Source: Komagataeibacter sp. FNDCF1 (GTDB lineage: Bacteria > Pseudomonadota > Alphaproteobacteria > Acetobacterales > Acetobacteraceae). From it: a DNA stretch of 64,000 nt. The stretch lies in contig NZ_JAIWOT010000001.1 in the NCBI RefSeq assembly GCF_021295335.1, forward strand, positions 3,185,501 through 3,249,500. The letters are read 5' to 3'. The position numbers and the translations under genes are program-made. Shown here in pieces: positions 34,795-41,999 of the stretch (positions are counted from its first letter, which is position 1; the number at the start of each line of letters is the position of its first letter). Below the pieces are notes generated by a model. The model saw only the letters and a program-made list of their open reading frames with translations. It was not told where the DNA came from and searched no databases.

Positions 34795-35967
34795 ATGACG
34801 GATGGCGGAATGGTGGATACGGATCAGGATCCCGGTGGCGTTGTCAGCCTTGCGCGTGACCTGATCCGCTGCCCGTCCGTCACGCCGGATGATGGCTGCG
34901 CCATCGGCGCCCTGGCCGATGTGCTTGAACGCATCGGCTTCAGCGTGACCCTGCTGCCATTCGGGGCGGGGGCGTCCCGCACCCCCAACCTGTTCGCGCG
35001 TCTGGGCACGGGGCAGCCGCATGTATGCTTTGCGGGCCATACGGATGTCGTGCCGGTGGGCGATGCGGCGCAGTGGAGCCATGACCCCTTTGGCGGCGAG
35101 ATCCATGATGGCATCCTGTTCGGGCGCGGCGCATGCGACATGAAGGGGGGCATTGCCGCCTTTGTCGCCGCCGTCCGCCTGTACCTGCAGAAAGTCGGCA
35201 CGCCACGGGGGTCGATCAGCCTGCTGATTACAGGCGATGAGGAAGGCCCGGCCACCAACGGCACCGTACGCGTGCTGGAATGGATGGCGGAACATCAACA
35301 GATTCCCGATTTCTGCCTGGTGGGTGAGCCCACCAATCCCGCGGGCATGGGGGACGTGATCAAGATCGGCCGCCGTGGCAGCCTCAATACCCATATCGTC
35401 GTGCACGGCACGCAGGGGCATGTGGCCTATCCGCACCGGGCGGACAACCCGGTCCACCGGCTTCTGGCCCTGCTGGGGGAACTGACCGCCGCCCCGCTGG
35501 ATGCGGGTAGTGAGTGGTTCGAGGCCTCCAGTCTGCAGGTCACCAGCCTTGACGTGGGCAACACGGCCACCAATGTCATTCCTGCACAGGCCGAAGCCCG
35601 GCTGAACATCCGCTTCAATGACCTCCATACCGGGGCCGACCTTGCGGGCTGGATCCGCACCGTGGCCGCACGCCACGCACCCCGGGCACAGGTGGACATA
35701 TCCATAAGTGGTGAGTCGTTCCTGACCGAGCCCCGTGCCCCGGTCGAGGCCCTGCGCACCGCGGTGCGCACGGTGACGGGGCATGTGCCCCGGCTGGATA
35801 CGGGGGGCGGCACGTCCGATGCCCGGTTCATCAGCCGTTACTGCGCCGTGGCGGAATTCGGGCTGGTGGGCGCCAGCATGCACAAGACGGACGAACATGT
35901 CAGTCTGGCGGACCTGCGGCAGTTGACGGCGATCTATGCCGGCTTTCTTGAAAAGGTAATGCATTGA
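34795..35967 (+). CDS. dapE: Succinyl-diaminopimelate desuccinylase
   Basis: A 390-residue dizinc M20 amidohydrolase that releases succinate to give LL-diaminopimelate for peptidoglycan and lysine. Metal-binding segments are CFAGHTDVVPVG, GRGACDMKGGIAAFV and TGDEEGPATNGT, with RRGSLNTHIVVHGTQGHVAYPH from the dimerisation lid. The stop overlaps the following membrane-protein gene start by one base (TGATG). Confidence 0.96.
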   Translation: MTDGGMVDTDQDPGGVVSLARDLIRCPSVTPDDGCAIGALADVLERIGFSVTLLPFGAGASRTPNLFARLGTGQPHVCFAGHTDVVPVGDAAQWSHDPFGGEIHDGILFGRGACDMKGGIAAFVAAVRLYLQKVGTPRGSISLLITGDEEGPATNGTVRVLEWMAEHQQIPDFCLVGEPTNPAGMGDVIKIGRRGSLNTHIVVHGTQGHVAYPHRADNPVHRLLALLGELTAAPLDAGSEWFEASSLQVTSLDVGNTATNVIPAQAEARLNIRFNDLHTGADLAGWIRTVAARHAPRAQVDISISGESFLTEPRAPVEALRTAVRTVTGHVPRLDTGGGTSDARFISRYCAVAEFGLVGASMHKTDEHVSLADLRQLTAIYAGFLEKVMH

Positions 35968-36608
35968 TGTCTGATCGCGGCGCATCTCCCGACCCCAATG
36001 CAGCGGGGTTTGGTGGTATCCTCAGGGGAATGCTGCTGCTGGGCCGTGGCCGGGCGGAAGGGATCACCTATTTCGGCAGTTCGCGTGATGCCGTGCTGTC
36101 CGCGCTGGCACCGCGTCTGGCGCTGTGGCTGGTGCTGGGTGGACTGACCCTGGGCTATGCGCCGCAGGCGATCAGCGGGGTGAAGGTGCTGTTCGCCCTG
36201 TGTCTTATCCTGCTGCCTGCGGTCGTGACCTATACCCTGGCGCATCGCTGGAAGCGGGAGGCGCTGTGGCCGCGCTACATTACCGCCACGTGGTGGACGG
36301 ACTGGGTCACGCTGTTCGTTGGGCTTGCGGTTGCGTTTCTCATGGCGCTGGCGTCACCCAGGCTTCTGCAATCCGCCATGGGGGCGATGATCCTCAATGG
36401 TGTCGAGTTCGCCTACAGCCTGTGGCTGACATGGTATGTGGCCCGTATCGGCCTGCTGCTGCGCCGGGGGCAGGCAGTGGTGCTTGTGCTGGCCATTGTG
36501 GGCAGTCTTGGCCTGCTTGTACTCATGACCGGCCTGCTTTCACCGGGACAGCGCGCATGGCATGAATTCCTCTATCCCATGCTGGTGCAGCAGGGGGCGG
36601 CGCACTAG
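35967..36608 (+). CDS. Conserved polytopic membrane protein of unknown function
   Basis: A 213-residue protein with about five hydrophobic helices (near residues 46-66, 68-92, 112-135, 139-162 and 171-194). The start overlaps the dapE stop, so it is translated with lysine-pathway genes. The pattern of helices without charged motifs recalls Yip1-like or DUF-type inner-membrane proteins of Acetobacteraceae, but no named family is recognised. The opening SDRGASPDPNAAGFGGILRG is soluble and probably cytoplasmic. A double-hairpin repeat follows immediately. Confidence 0.75.
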   Translation: MSDRGASPDPNAAGFGGILRGMLLLGRGRAEGITYFGSSRDAVLSALAPRLALWLVLGGLTLGYAPQAISGVKVLFALCLILLPAVVTYTLAHRWKREALWPRYITATWWTDWVTLFVGLAVAFLMALASPRLLQSAMGAMILNGVEFAYSLWLTWYVARIGLLLRRGQAVVLVLAIVGSLGLLVLMTGLLSPGQRAWHEFLYPMLVQQGAAH

Positions 36609-36624
36609 GCCCGTTTTTCAGGAA

Positions 36625-36712
36625 ATCAGAAGTTTCTCCTGAAGCTTTTTCGAAAAGCTTCAGGAGACGCCACCTTTTTGAAAAAGAGGGCGCCCAAAAG
36701 CTTTCATCACTT
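36625..36712. repeat. Double-hairpin intergenic element (Acetobacteraceae-type), probably also terminator
   Basis: The first hairpin is a perfect 15-bp stem at 36635-36649 and 36653-36667 with a three-base loop, built on CTGAAGCTTTT. The second is an imperfect stem around ACCTTTTTGAAAAAG (about 36668-36700). A short poly-A/T stretch and AAAAGCTTTCATCACTTT follow. I recognise the combination (CTGAAGC hairpin, GACGCC, second T5/A5 hairpin, GCGCCCAAAAG tail) as similar to elements scattered in Komagataeibacter/Gluconacetobacter intergenic regions. Only one copy is visible here. It lies between convergent genes and can terminate both. Confidence 0.65.
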
Positions 36713-36728
36713 TTCATCAACGGATCAT

Positions 36729-37550
36729 TCAGCGGCTGAACGGGTTTTCCGCATAACCCACACCGGTCAGGCACAGCCCTTCCGGCGGGGCGGTGGGGCC
36801 TGCCGCGCGGCGGTCACGTGCCGCCAGGGCATGACCGACCTGTACCGGTTCCCATCGGCCTTCGCCCACCAGCTTCAGGGTGCCCGCCATGTTGCGGACC
36901 TGATGGTGCAGGAAGGAGCGCGCGGCCGTTTCAATGATCACATATTCCCCCTCCCGCCGCACATCCAGCCGGTCCAGCGTGCGGACCGGGCTGCGCGCCT
37001 GACATGCCGTGGCGCGGAAGGATGTGAAGTCATGCCGACCAAGCAGGCAGGTGGCGGCCTGCTGCATGCTCTCCACGTTCAGCGGCGCGCGGACATGCCA
37101 TACCTGGCCATCTTCCAGCGCCGGGCGTGCCGCACGGTTCAGGATACGGTAGCGGTACGCACGGGATATGGCGGAAAACCGGGCATTCCACTGTGGCAGC
37201 ACCGGGCGTGCCATAAGCACCACGACCGGGTGGGGTTTCATGTAGAAGTTCAGACCGTCGCGCACCGTGGCGCTGGACAGCGTGACATCAGCCGGAAAAT
37301 CCAGATGGGCGACCTGCCCGCTGGCATGCACGCCCGCATCGGTGCGGCCGGCGGTAATGCTGCGTACGTCGCGGCCGTTGGTCAGGCGGCGGGCCGCCGC
37401 TTCCAGCAGGCCCTGGATGGAAAGCAGGTCCGGCGCCTTCTGGCGCTGCCAGCCGACAAAGCCACGCCCGTCATATTCCATCAGCACCGCCCAGCGGCAG
37501 ACCGAAGCGGGCGCTGCATCGTCCGGGCGCGCAGGGGGCATGTCAGGCAT
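36729..37550 (-). CDS. truA: tRNA pseudouridine(38-40) synthase
   Basis: A 273-residue enzyme that isomerises uridines 38-40 in the anticodon arm. The core begins RWAVLMEYDGRGFVGWQRQ. The catalytic aspartate is in ITAGRTDAGVHASGQVAHLD, and RSFLHHQVRNMAGTLKLVGEG is the second family block. The ATG at 37550 has GGAG seven bases upstream and overlaps the fmt stop by eight bases. An ATG three codons later is the alternative. Confidence 0.95.
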   Translation of the reverse strand: MPDMPPARPDDAAPASVCRWAVLMEYDGRGFVGWQRQKAPDLLSIQGLLEAAARRLTNGRDVRSITAGRTDAGVHASGQVAHLDFPADVTLSSATVRDGLNFYMKPHPVVVLMARPVLPQWNARFSAISRAYRYRILNRAARPALEDGQVWHVRAPLNVESMQQAATCLLGRHDFTSFRATACQARSPVRTLDRLDVRREGEYVIIETAARSFLHHQVRNMAGTLKLVGEGRWEPVQVGHALAARDRRAAGPTAPPEGLCLTGVGYAENPFSR

Positions 37551-38478
37551 CGGGCCGCTCCGTGCCAAGACACGTGCCGGGCGCAACAGCCTGTCCGCGC
37601 TGGAAGGCATCGGCCTCCATCATGCCGCGCCCGGGGCGTTGCAGGCGCATGATGCGCAGCATCGTGCCCTTACCACAGGCAACCCGCAGCCGTTCATCCA
37701 CCACCGTGCCGGGGGCAGCCTGTGTGTGACCCGGCGCAATTTCTGCCGCCCCGATCTTGATGACTTCCCCATTCAGCACGGTGAAGGTGCCGGGCCATGG
37801 GGTCAGGGCACGGATCTGGCGGTCAATGGCGGGGGCGGGGGCCGTCCAGTCGATGCGACCGTCCTCCCGGCTCAGGCGCTGTACATAGGTTACACCGGTC
37901 TCGGGCTGCGGCGTGCCGGGATAGGCGGGCTGGCGCAGGGCTTCCACGATCAGCCGTCCGCCCATGGCCGCCAGATCATCGTGCAGGGTGGTGGCGGTGG
38001 TGCGCGGGGTCAGGGCTACATGGTCACGCAGCAGCATCGCCCCCGTGTCCAGCCCGGCATCCATCTGCATGATGGTGACGCCGCTTTCGCTGTCCCCCGC
38101 CAGAATCGCTGCCTGTATGGGGGCGGCACCGCGCCAGCGCGGCAGCAGGCTGGCATGGATGTTCAGGCAGCCCCGGTGCGGGGCATCGAGCATTGCTTCG
38201 GGCAGGATCAGCCCGTAGGCGGCCACCACGGCGGCATCAAGGTCAAGGCCGCGGAAATAGGCCTGTTCTTCCACATTGCGGCGGAGTGAAAGCGGCGTGC
38301 GTACGGGAATGCCCAGTTCTTCCGCCGCGACCTGCACGGGCGAGGGGCGCAGCCTTTTCCCGCGCCCGGCGGGCCGGGGGGGCTGGCTGTAGACGGTTAT
38401 GATGTCATGCCCGGCCCGGTGCAGGGCACGAAGGGCGGGCACGGCGAAATCGGGCGTGCCCATGAAGGCCAGTCGCAT
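37543..38478 (-). CDS. fmt: Methionyl-tRNA formyltransferase
   Basis: A 311-residue enzyme formylating initiator Met-tRNA. Evidence is MRLAFMGTPDFAVPALRAL at the N-terminus, PPRPAGRGKRLRPSPVQ (the loop that enters the acceptor stem), CLNIHASLLPRWRGAAPIQAAI with catalytic Asn and His, and the C-terminal OB-like domain from about 205. It precedes truA with overlap and follows def by 77 bases. The three genes couple the two halves of the formyl-methionine cycle. Confidence 0.96.
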   Translation of the reverse strand: MRLAFMGTPDFAVPALRALHRAGHDIITVYSQPPRPAGRGKRLRPSPVQVAAEELGIPVRTPLSLRRNVEEQAYFRGLDLDAAVVAAYGLILPEAMLDAPHRGCLNIHASLLPRWRGAAPIQAAILAGDSESGVTIMQMDAGLDTGAMLLRDHVALTPRTTATTLHDDLAAMGGRLIVEALRQPAYPGTPQPETGVTYVQRLSREDGRIDWTAPAPAIDRQIRALTPWPGTFTVLNGEVIKIGAAEIAPGHTQAAPGTVVDERLRVACGKGTMLRIMRLQRPGRGMMEADAFQRGQAVAPGTCLGTERPDA

Positions 38479-38555
38479 GGCGTTGGGGTCCGTTCAGGCT
38501 GGGCCGGCCCCATGCTGGAAAACCCAAGGTTCCGGCGGGTGTGATCCGCGTGCGG

Positions 38556-39098
38556 TCAGTGCTTCTGGCGCTGTTCCTTGGCCAGGCGGCGCATGATCAT
38601 GTTGCGCTTGAGCGTGGACAGGTGATCGACAAACAGGATGCCCTCCAGATGGTCGATCTCGTGCTGCAGGCAGGTGGCCAGAAGGTCATCGGCTTCCAGT
38701 TCCTGCACCTTGCCCTCCATGTCCTGGTAGCGCACGCGCACGGCCTCGGGGCGGATGACCTCGGCATACTGGTTGGGCAGCGACAGGCAGCCTTCCTCAC
38801 GCGCGGCCATGCTGTCCGTCTCGGCAATCACCTCGGGGTTGATCAGCACGATCGGGTTGCGGGCTTCGTTCCTGTCGGACACGTCCACAATGGCGAAGCG
38901 CATGCCAAGCCCGACCTGCGGCGCCGCCAGCCCGATGCCGGGGGCCTGGTACATGGCGGAGAACATGCGGGGGATGATGGTGCGCAGTTCGCCCATGTCC
39001 TCTGGCCGGACAAGGCGGGTTTTCTGGCGCAGAACCGCCTGGGGCGCGACCAGGATCGGCATGGGGGTCGCCTGAGCGATGACATCATGATCAATCAT
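38556..39098 (-). CDS. def: Peptide deformylase
   Basis: A 180-residue metallopeptidase removing the formyl group from nascent proteins. All three motifs are intact: GIGLAAPQVG, EEGCLSLP, and LQHEIDHLEGILFVD (Cys and two His bind Fe/Zn). The frame stays open for 78 codons upstream, but that part is His-rich and not conserved. The ATG at 39098 gives the standard start a few residues before the PILVAPQAVLRQK helix. The family norm is about 170 residues. Confidence 0.96.
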   Translation of the reverse strand: MIDHDVIAQATPMPILVAPQAVLRQKTRLVRPEDMGELRTIIPRMFSAMYQAPGIGLAAPQVGLGMRFAIVDVSDRNEARNPIVLINPEVIAETDSMAAREEGCLSLPNQYAEVIRPEAVRVRYQDMEGKVQELEADDLLATCLQHEIDHLEGILFVDHLSTLKRNMIMRRLAKEQRQKH

Positions 39099-39199
39099 AG
39101 ATCGCCATTTAGCGTGTCCGTACCCGTGATGCCAGTGGTGATGCGGCCAAAATGGCGCATGTGGCATCCCGTTGGTGACAGGGCTGGCGGGTGCCTCCC

Positions 39200-39227
39200 C
39201 TTGCGCATGGCTATTATTCTCCCATAT
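39200..39227 (+). promoter_or_regulatory. Candidate heat-shock (sigma-32/RpoH) promoter of hsp20
   Basis: CTTGCGC at 39200-39206 and CCCATAT at 39221-39227 are separated by 14 bases. The RpoH consensus is CTTGAAA, 11-16 bases, CCCATnT: the -10 is a full match and the -35 matches in its critical CTTG. It lies 77 bases before the hsp20 start, a sensible position. Confidence 0.6.
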
Positions 39228-39303
39228 CGTGAAAGAACGGAAGCGGACGCCTGAGCGGGTTCGTTTCACGTTTCTTGTCTCGCTCGCAGCAGAGGAGGCC
39301 GAG

Positions 39304-39813
39304 TTGTCGGGAAGAGTTTTCGGGTCCCCCATGTTCCTGGGGTTCGACCATCTTGAACAGATGCTTGAACGCGCATCGAAGAACGCAACGGATGGGTATC
39401 CGCCCTATAACATAGAGCAGGTCAGCCCCACGACCCTGCGCATCACGCTGGCGGTGGCCGGTTTCGTGATGGAGGACCTGCACATCACGCAGGAGGACAA
39501 CCAGCTTGTCATCCGCGGGCGGCAGAGTGATGACGGGCAGGGCCGCATCTTCCTGCACCGTGGGATTGCGGCACGCCAGTTCCAGAAGGCATTCGTTCTG
39601 GCCGAGGGAATCGAGGTCGGCGGCGCCTGGATGGATAATGGCCTGCTGCATATCGAACTGGCGCGCCCGCAGCCCGAGGTACGCGTGCGCAAGATCGAGA
39701 TCACGCGCGCACCATCGGCCACCGCGCCCGCGTCGCGTGATCGTGTTCCGCCCGTGGTTGATGTGCCCATGGGCCGCAAGCAACGTGTCGTGAGGGTAAT
39801 TGACGAGGAATGA
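39304..39813 (+). CDS. Hsp20-family small heat-shock protein
   Basis: A 169-residue small heat-shock chaperone holding unfolded proteins for refolding. It resembles IbpA-type proteins: FLGFDHLEQMLERA near the N-terminus, YPPYNIEQVSPTTLRITLAVAGFVMEDL opening the alpha-crystallin domain (about 35-130), and GLLHIELARPQPE, a variant of the IxI-preceding strand. The start is TTG at 39304, six bases after GAGGAGG, a much better site than the internal ATG. The C-terminal tail (135-169) is basic and Pro/Ala-rich. Confidence 0.92.
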   Translation: MSGRVFGSPMFLGFDHLEQMLERASKNATDGYPPYNIEQVSPTTLRITLAVAGFVMEDLHITQEDNQLVIRGRQSDDGQGRIFLHRGIAARQFQKAFVLAEGIEVGGAWMDNGLLHIELARPQPEVRVRKIEITRAPSATAPASRDRVPPVVDVPMGRKQRVVRVIDEE

Positions 39814-39897
39814 CAGCGTACGCCGTAATGTAACGGCCAGTATTGCAATGCAGAGCCGAAGGGGCGCGTGCCCTTTCATGATGCAGGAGATGACGCG

Positions 39898-40158
39898 ATG
39901 AGAGTCACAACACAGAATGGCCGGGTCGTGCTGCATAACGAACCCGAAGTGGCAGCCAGCCCCCATATCATAACCACGGGCGAACTGCGTGGACTGGGCA
40001 TGGAGTCGGTGGCCTATATCCGCGCGGTGCAGGTGGAGGGCGAGGATGCTTTCGCCATACACGCGGCCGATGGTACCCCCATGGCGGTGACGGATGACCG
40101 GGAAACAGCGGTCAACGCCATCCTCCAGCACGAAATGATCCTGGTGCCGCTGCACTAG
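39898..40158 (+). CDS. DUF1150-family protein
   Basis: An 86-residue protein of the DUF1150 family, which is often found directly after an hsp20 gene in alphaproteobacteria, as here (84 bases). Conserved-looking parts are LRGLGMESVAYIRAVQVEGEDAFAIHAADGTPMAV and a C-terminal segment that includes HEMILVPLH. The function of the family is unknown; its repeated pairing with Hsp20 suggests a stress-related role. AGGAG lies six bases before the ATG at 39898, preferred over a GTG ten codons upstream. Confidence 0.85.
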   Translation: MRVTTQNGRVVLHNEPEVAASPHIITTGELRGLGMESVAYIRAVQVEGEDAFAIHAADGTPMAVTDDRETAVNAILQHEMILVPLH

Positions 40159-40182
40159 ATCTTTTGCAGCCGCACACAGGCA

Positions 40183-40220
40183 ATGGCCCTGTCCGCACAT
40201 GCGGGCAGGGCCATTTTTGT
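40183..40220 (+). terminator. Rho-independent terminator of the hsp20-DUF1150 unit
   Basis: A stem of about 14 pairs (ATGGCCCTGTCCGC with GCGGGCAGGGCCAT, one G-T pair) encloses an ACAT loop and is followed by five T residues. Confidence 0.92.
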
Positions 40221-40311
40221 TGTGGATCGGATCCCCTGTACATCAGGGGCATGATGACCCCGCGAGGCAGGCGCTAAAACTCCTGCCGCGCGGGTGCCGA
40301 GGGCCGTCGGC

Positions 40312-40935
40312 CTAGTTGCCGGTCCTGCCCGCGGGGTCGAGCCAGCCGATATTTCCGTCGGGTCGGCGGTAGAGCACGTTGACCGTGTCGGTCTTGCTGT
40401 TGCGGAAAAGCTGGATCTGGCTATCGGCCAGATCAAGGCGCATCACGGCCTCGCTCACGCTCAGGGTCGGGATCTCGGCGGGGCGTTCGGCAATGATGGT
40501 GGCGTAGGGGCCGGCCGTGGCCAATGCCGCGTCCTCTTCCTCAAGCGGGCTGTCCTCATCCATGGTGGCCGCTGGGGCCGTGCCGGGGCGCAGGACATAG
40601 CTGCGCCCGAATTCGGGCACCTGCTGGCGGGTTTTCATATGGCCGTGATTCGTGGCCTTGCGGTGGTAGCGGCGCAGGCGGCGGGCGATATGCTCGGCCG
40701 CGTCGTCAAAGGCCGAATGGGCATCGGCTGCCTCTCCCTCGCCGCGCAGGGTCAACCCGCGTGTGGCATGGAGATTGATGTCACAGGTAAAAAACGAACG
40801 CGCGCGGCTGAACGTGACACGTGCTTCCATGGCCTGCCCGAAATACTTTTCCGAAATACGGTCCAGATGGGCGCTTACCCGGTATTTCAGGGCATCGGAC
40901 AGGTCGATCTGCTTTCCGGCAACACTGATGTGCAT
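40312..40935 (-). CDS. hpf: Long-form ribosome hibernation promoting factor
   Basis: A 207-residue protein that inactivates ribosomes by dimerisation in stationary phase. The N-terminal S30AE domain (1-105) starts MHISVAGKQIDLSDALKYRV and contains the basic stretch RRLRRYHRKATNH. A flexible acidic linker follows (about 115-150). The C-terminal dimerisation domain (about 150-205) includes TLSVSEAVMRLDLADSQIQLFRN and a VLYRRPDGNIG ending. In many alphaproteobacteria rpoN lies between lptB and hpf; here only 272 bases separate them. Confidence 0.94.
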   Translation of the reverse strand: MHISVAGKQIDLSDALKYRVSAHLDRISEKYFGQAMEARVTFSRARSFFTCDINLHATRGLTLRGEGEAADAHSAFDDAAEHIARRLRRYHRKATNHGHMKTRQQVPEFGRSYVLRPGTAPAATMDEDSPLEEEDAALATAGPYATIIAERPAEIPTLSVSEAVMRLDLADSQIQLFRNSKTDTVNVLYRRPDGNIGWLDPAGRTGN

Positions 40936-41064
40936 AAGGGATGGCTCCTTATCTGATCACGGCGCAGTCGCAGGGGTGGACGGATACGGTCGTTCAGTTC
41001 ATGGGTATGTCTATGCTGGGCCGATCCTGTTCCATGCGGGCTGCGTCGTGTGCTGTTGCGTTGT

Positions 41065-41095
41065 TACCCGTCGGGCACATGGTCCCGAACGGGTA
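41065..41095 (-). promoter_or_regulatory. Bulged hairpin in the hpf 5' region
   Basis: On the minus strand TACCCGTTCGGG pairs with CCCGACGGGTA (one bulged T) around an eight-base loop. It lies 130-160 bases upstream of hpf and is not followed by a T-run. It may be a leader structure or chance; no promoter hexamers stand out nearby. Confidence 0.3.
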
Positions 41096-41183
41096 CATTT
41101 GGGCATGGTTGCAGGGGGGCTGTCCATGCCTTGTTTGCATAAAAGATAGCAGGATTCTGTATGAATGAAGGCTTGCGTTCCAT

Positions 41184-41199
41184 CCCCTGCATACAGGGG
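41184..41199 (-). terminator. Short hairpin just after lptB
   Basis: CCCCTG and CAGGGG are separated by CATA, nine bases beyond the lptB stop. There is no T-tract, so termination would be weak. Confidence 0.35.
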
Positions 41200-41207
41200 T
41201 GGCCGGG

Positions 41208-41999
41208 CTAGAGCGTGAATTTTTCACCCAGGTACACGCGGCGCACGTCCTCGTTCGCCACGATTTCCTCCGGCCGGCCTTCGGTCAGGACCTGCCCGCT
41301 ATGCATGATGTAGGCCCGGTCAATGACTTCCAGCGTCTCACGCACGTTATGGTCGGTAATCAGCACCCCGATCCCGCGATCCTTCAGATGGGCGACCAGA
41401 TCACGGATTTCGCCCACCGCAATGGGGTCGATGCCCGCCAGCGGCTCGTCAAGCAGGATGTAATGCGGCTGGCTGGCCAGCGCGCGGGCAATTTCCAGCC
41501 GCCGCCGTTCACCACCCGACAGCGCCAGCGAGGAGGAATGGCGCAGGCGCGTGATGCCGAATTCCCCCAGCAGGCCATCCAGCATCGTCTGCCGCCGGTC
41601 GGGGTCGGGTTCCACGATCTCGAGCGCCGCCATGATGTTCTGTTCAACGGTCAGGCCGCGGAAGATGCTCGATTCCTGCGGCAGGTAACCGATACCCATC
41701 CGCGCGCGGCGGTACATGGGCAGCTGGGTTATGTCCGCGCCATCCAGCGTAATGGTGCCCATGTCGGGCCGCACCAGCCCCACGATCATGTAGAAGCTGG
41801 TGGTCTTGCCCGCGCCATTGGGGCCAAGCAGGGCCACGGCCTCGCTACGCTGTACCTGCAGCGAGACGTCACGCACCACCTGCCGCTTCTTGTAGCTCTT
41901 GCCGATGCCGCTGGCGATCAGCCCGGCGGACGGGGCCGCGACCGGCTGTTCGGCGGGAACGGTCGCGTCTGTGGCTTGTGCCGGGGGCGTCATGTTCAT
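41208..41999 (-). CDS. lptB: LPS export ABC transporter ATP-binding protein
   Basis: A 263-residue ATPase that, with LptFG, extracts lipopolysaccharide from the inner membrane. Walker A is LGPNGAGKTTSFYMIVGLV (about residue 59), the ABC signature is LSGGERRRLEIARAL, and Walker B is YILLDEPLAGIDPI. The N-terminal 25 residues are Ala/Pro-rich and extra to the family. The gene overlaps lptA by four bases (ATGA). Confidence 0.96.
   Translation of the reverse strand: MNMTPPAQATDATVPAEQPVAAPSAGLIASGIGKSYKKRQVVRDVSLQVQRSEAVALLGPNGAGKTTSFYMIVGLVRPDMGTITLDGADITQLPMYRRARMGIGYLPQESSIFRGLTVEQNIMAALEIVEPDPDRRQTMLDGLLGEFGITRLRHSSSLALSGGERRRLEIARALASQPHYILLDEPLAGIDPIAVGEIRDLVAHLKDRGIGVLITDHNVRETLEVIDRAYIMHSGQVLTEGRPEEIVANEDVRRVYLGEKFTL

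Noticed and set aside
40941-41168. A 75-codon plus-strand frame between hpf and lptB
   Set aside because: It runs against both flanking genes, has no ribosome binding site and no recognisable sequence; the region is better read as the hpf upstream region.
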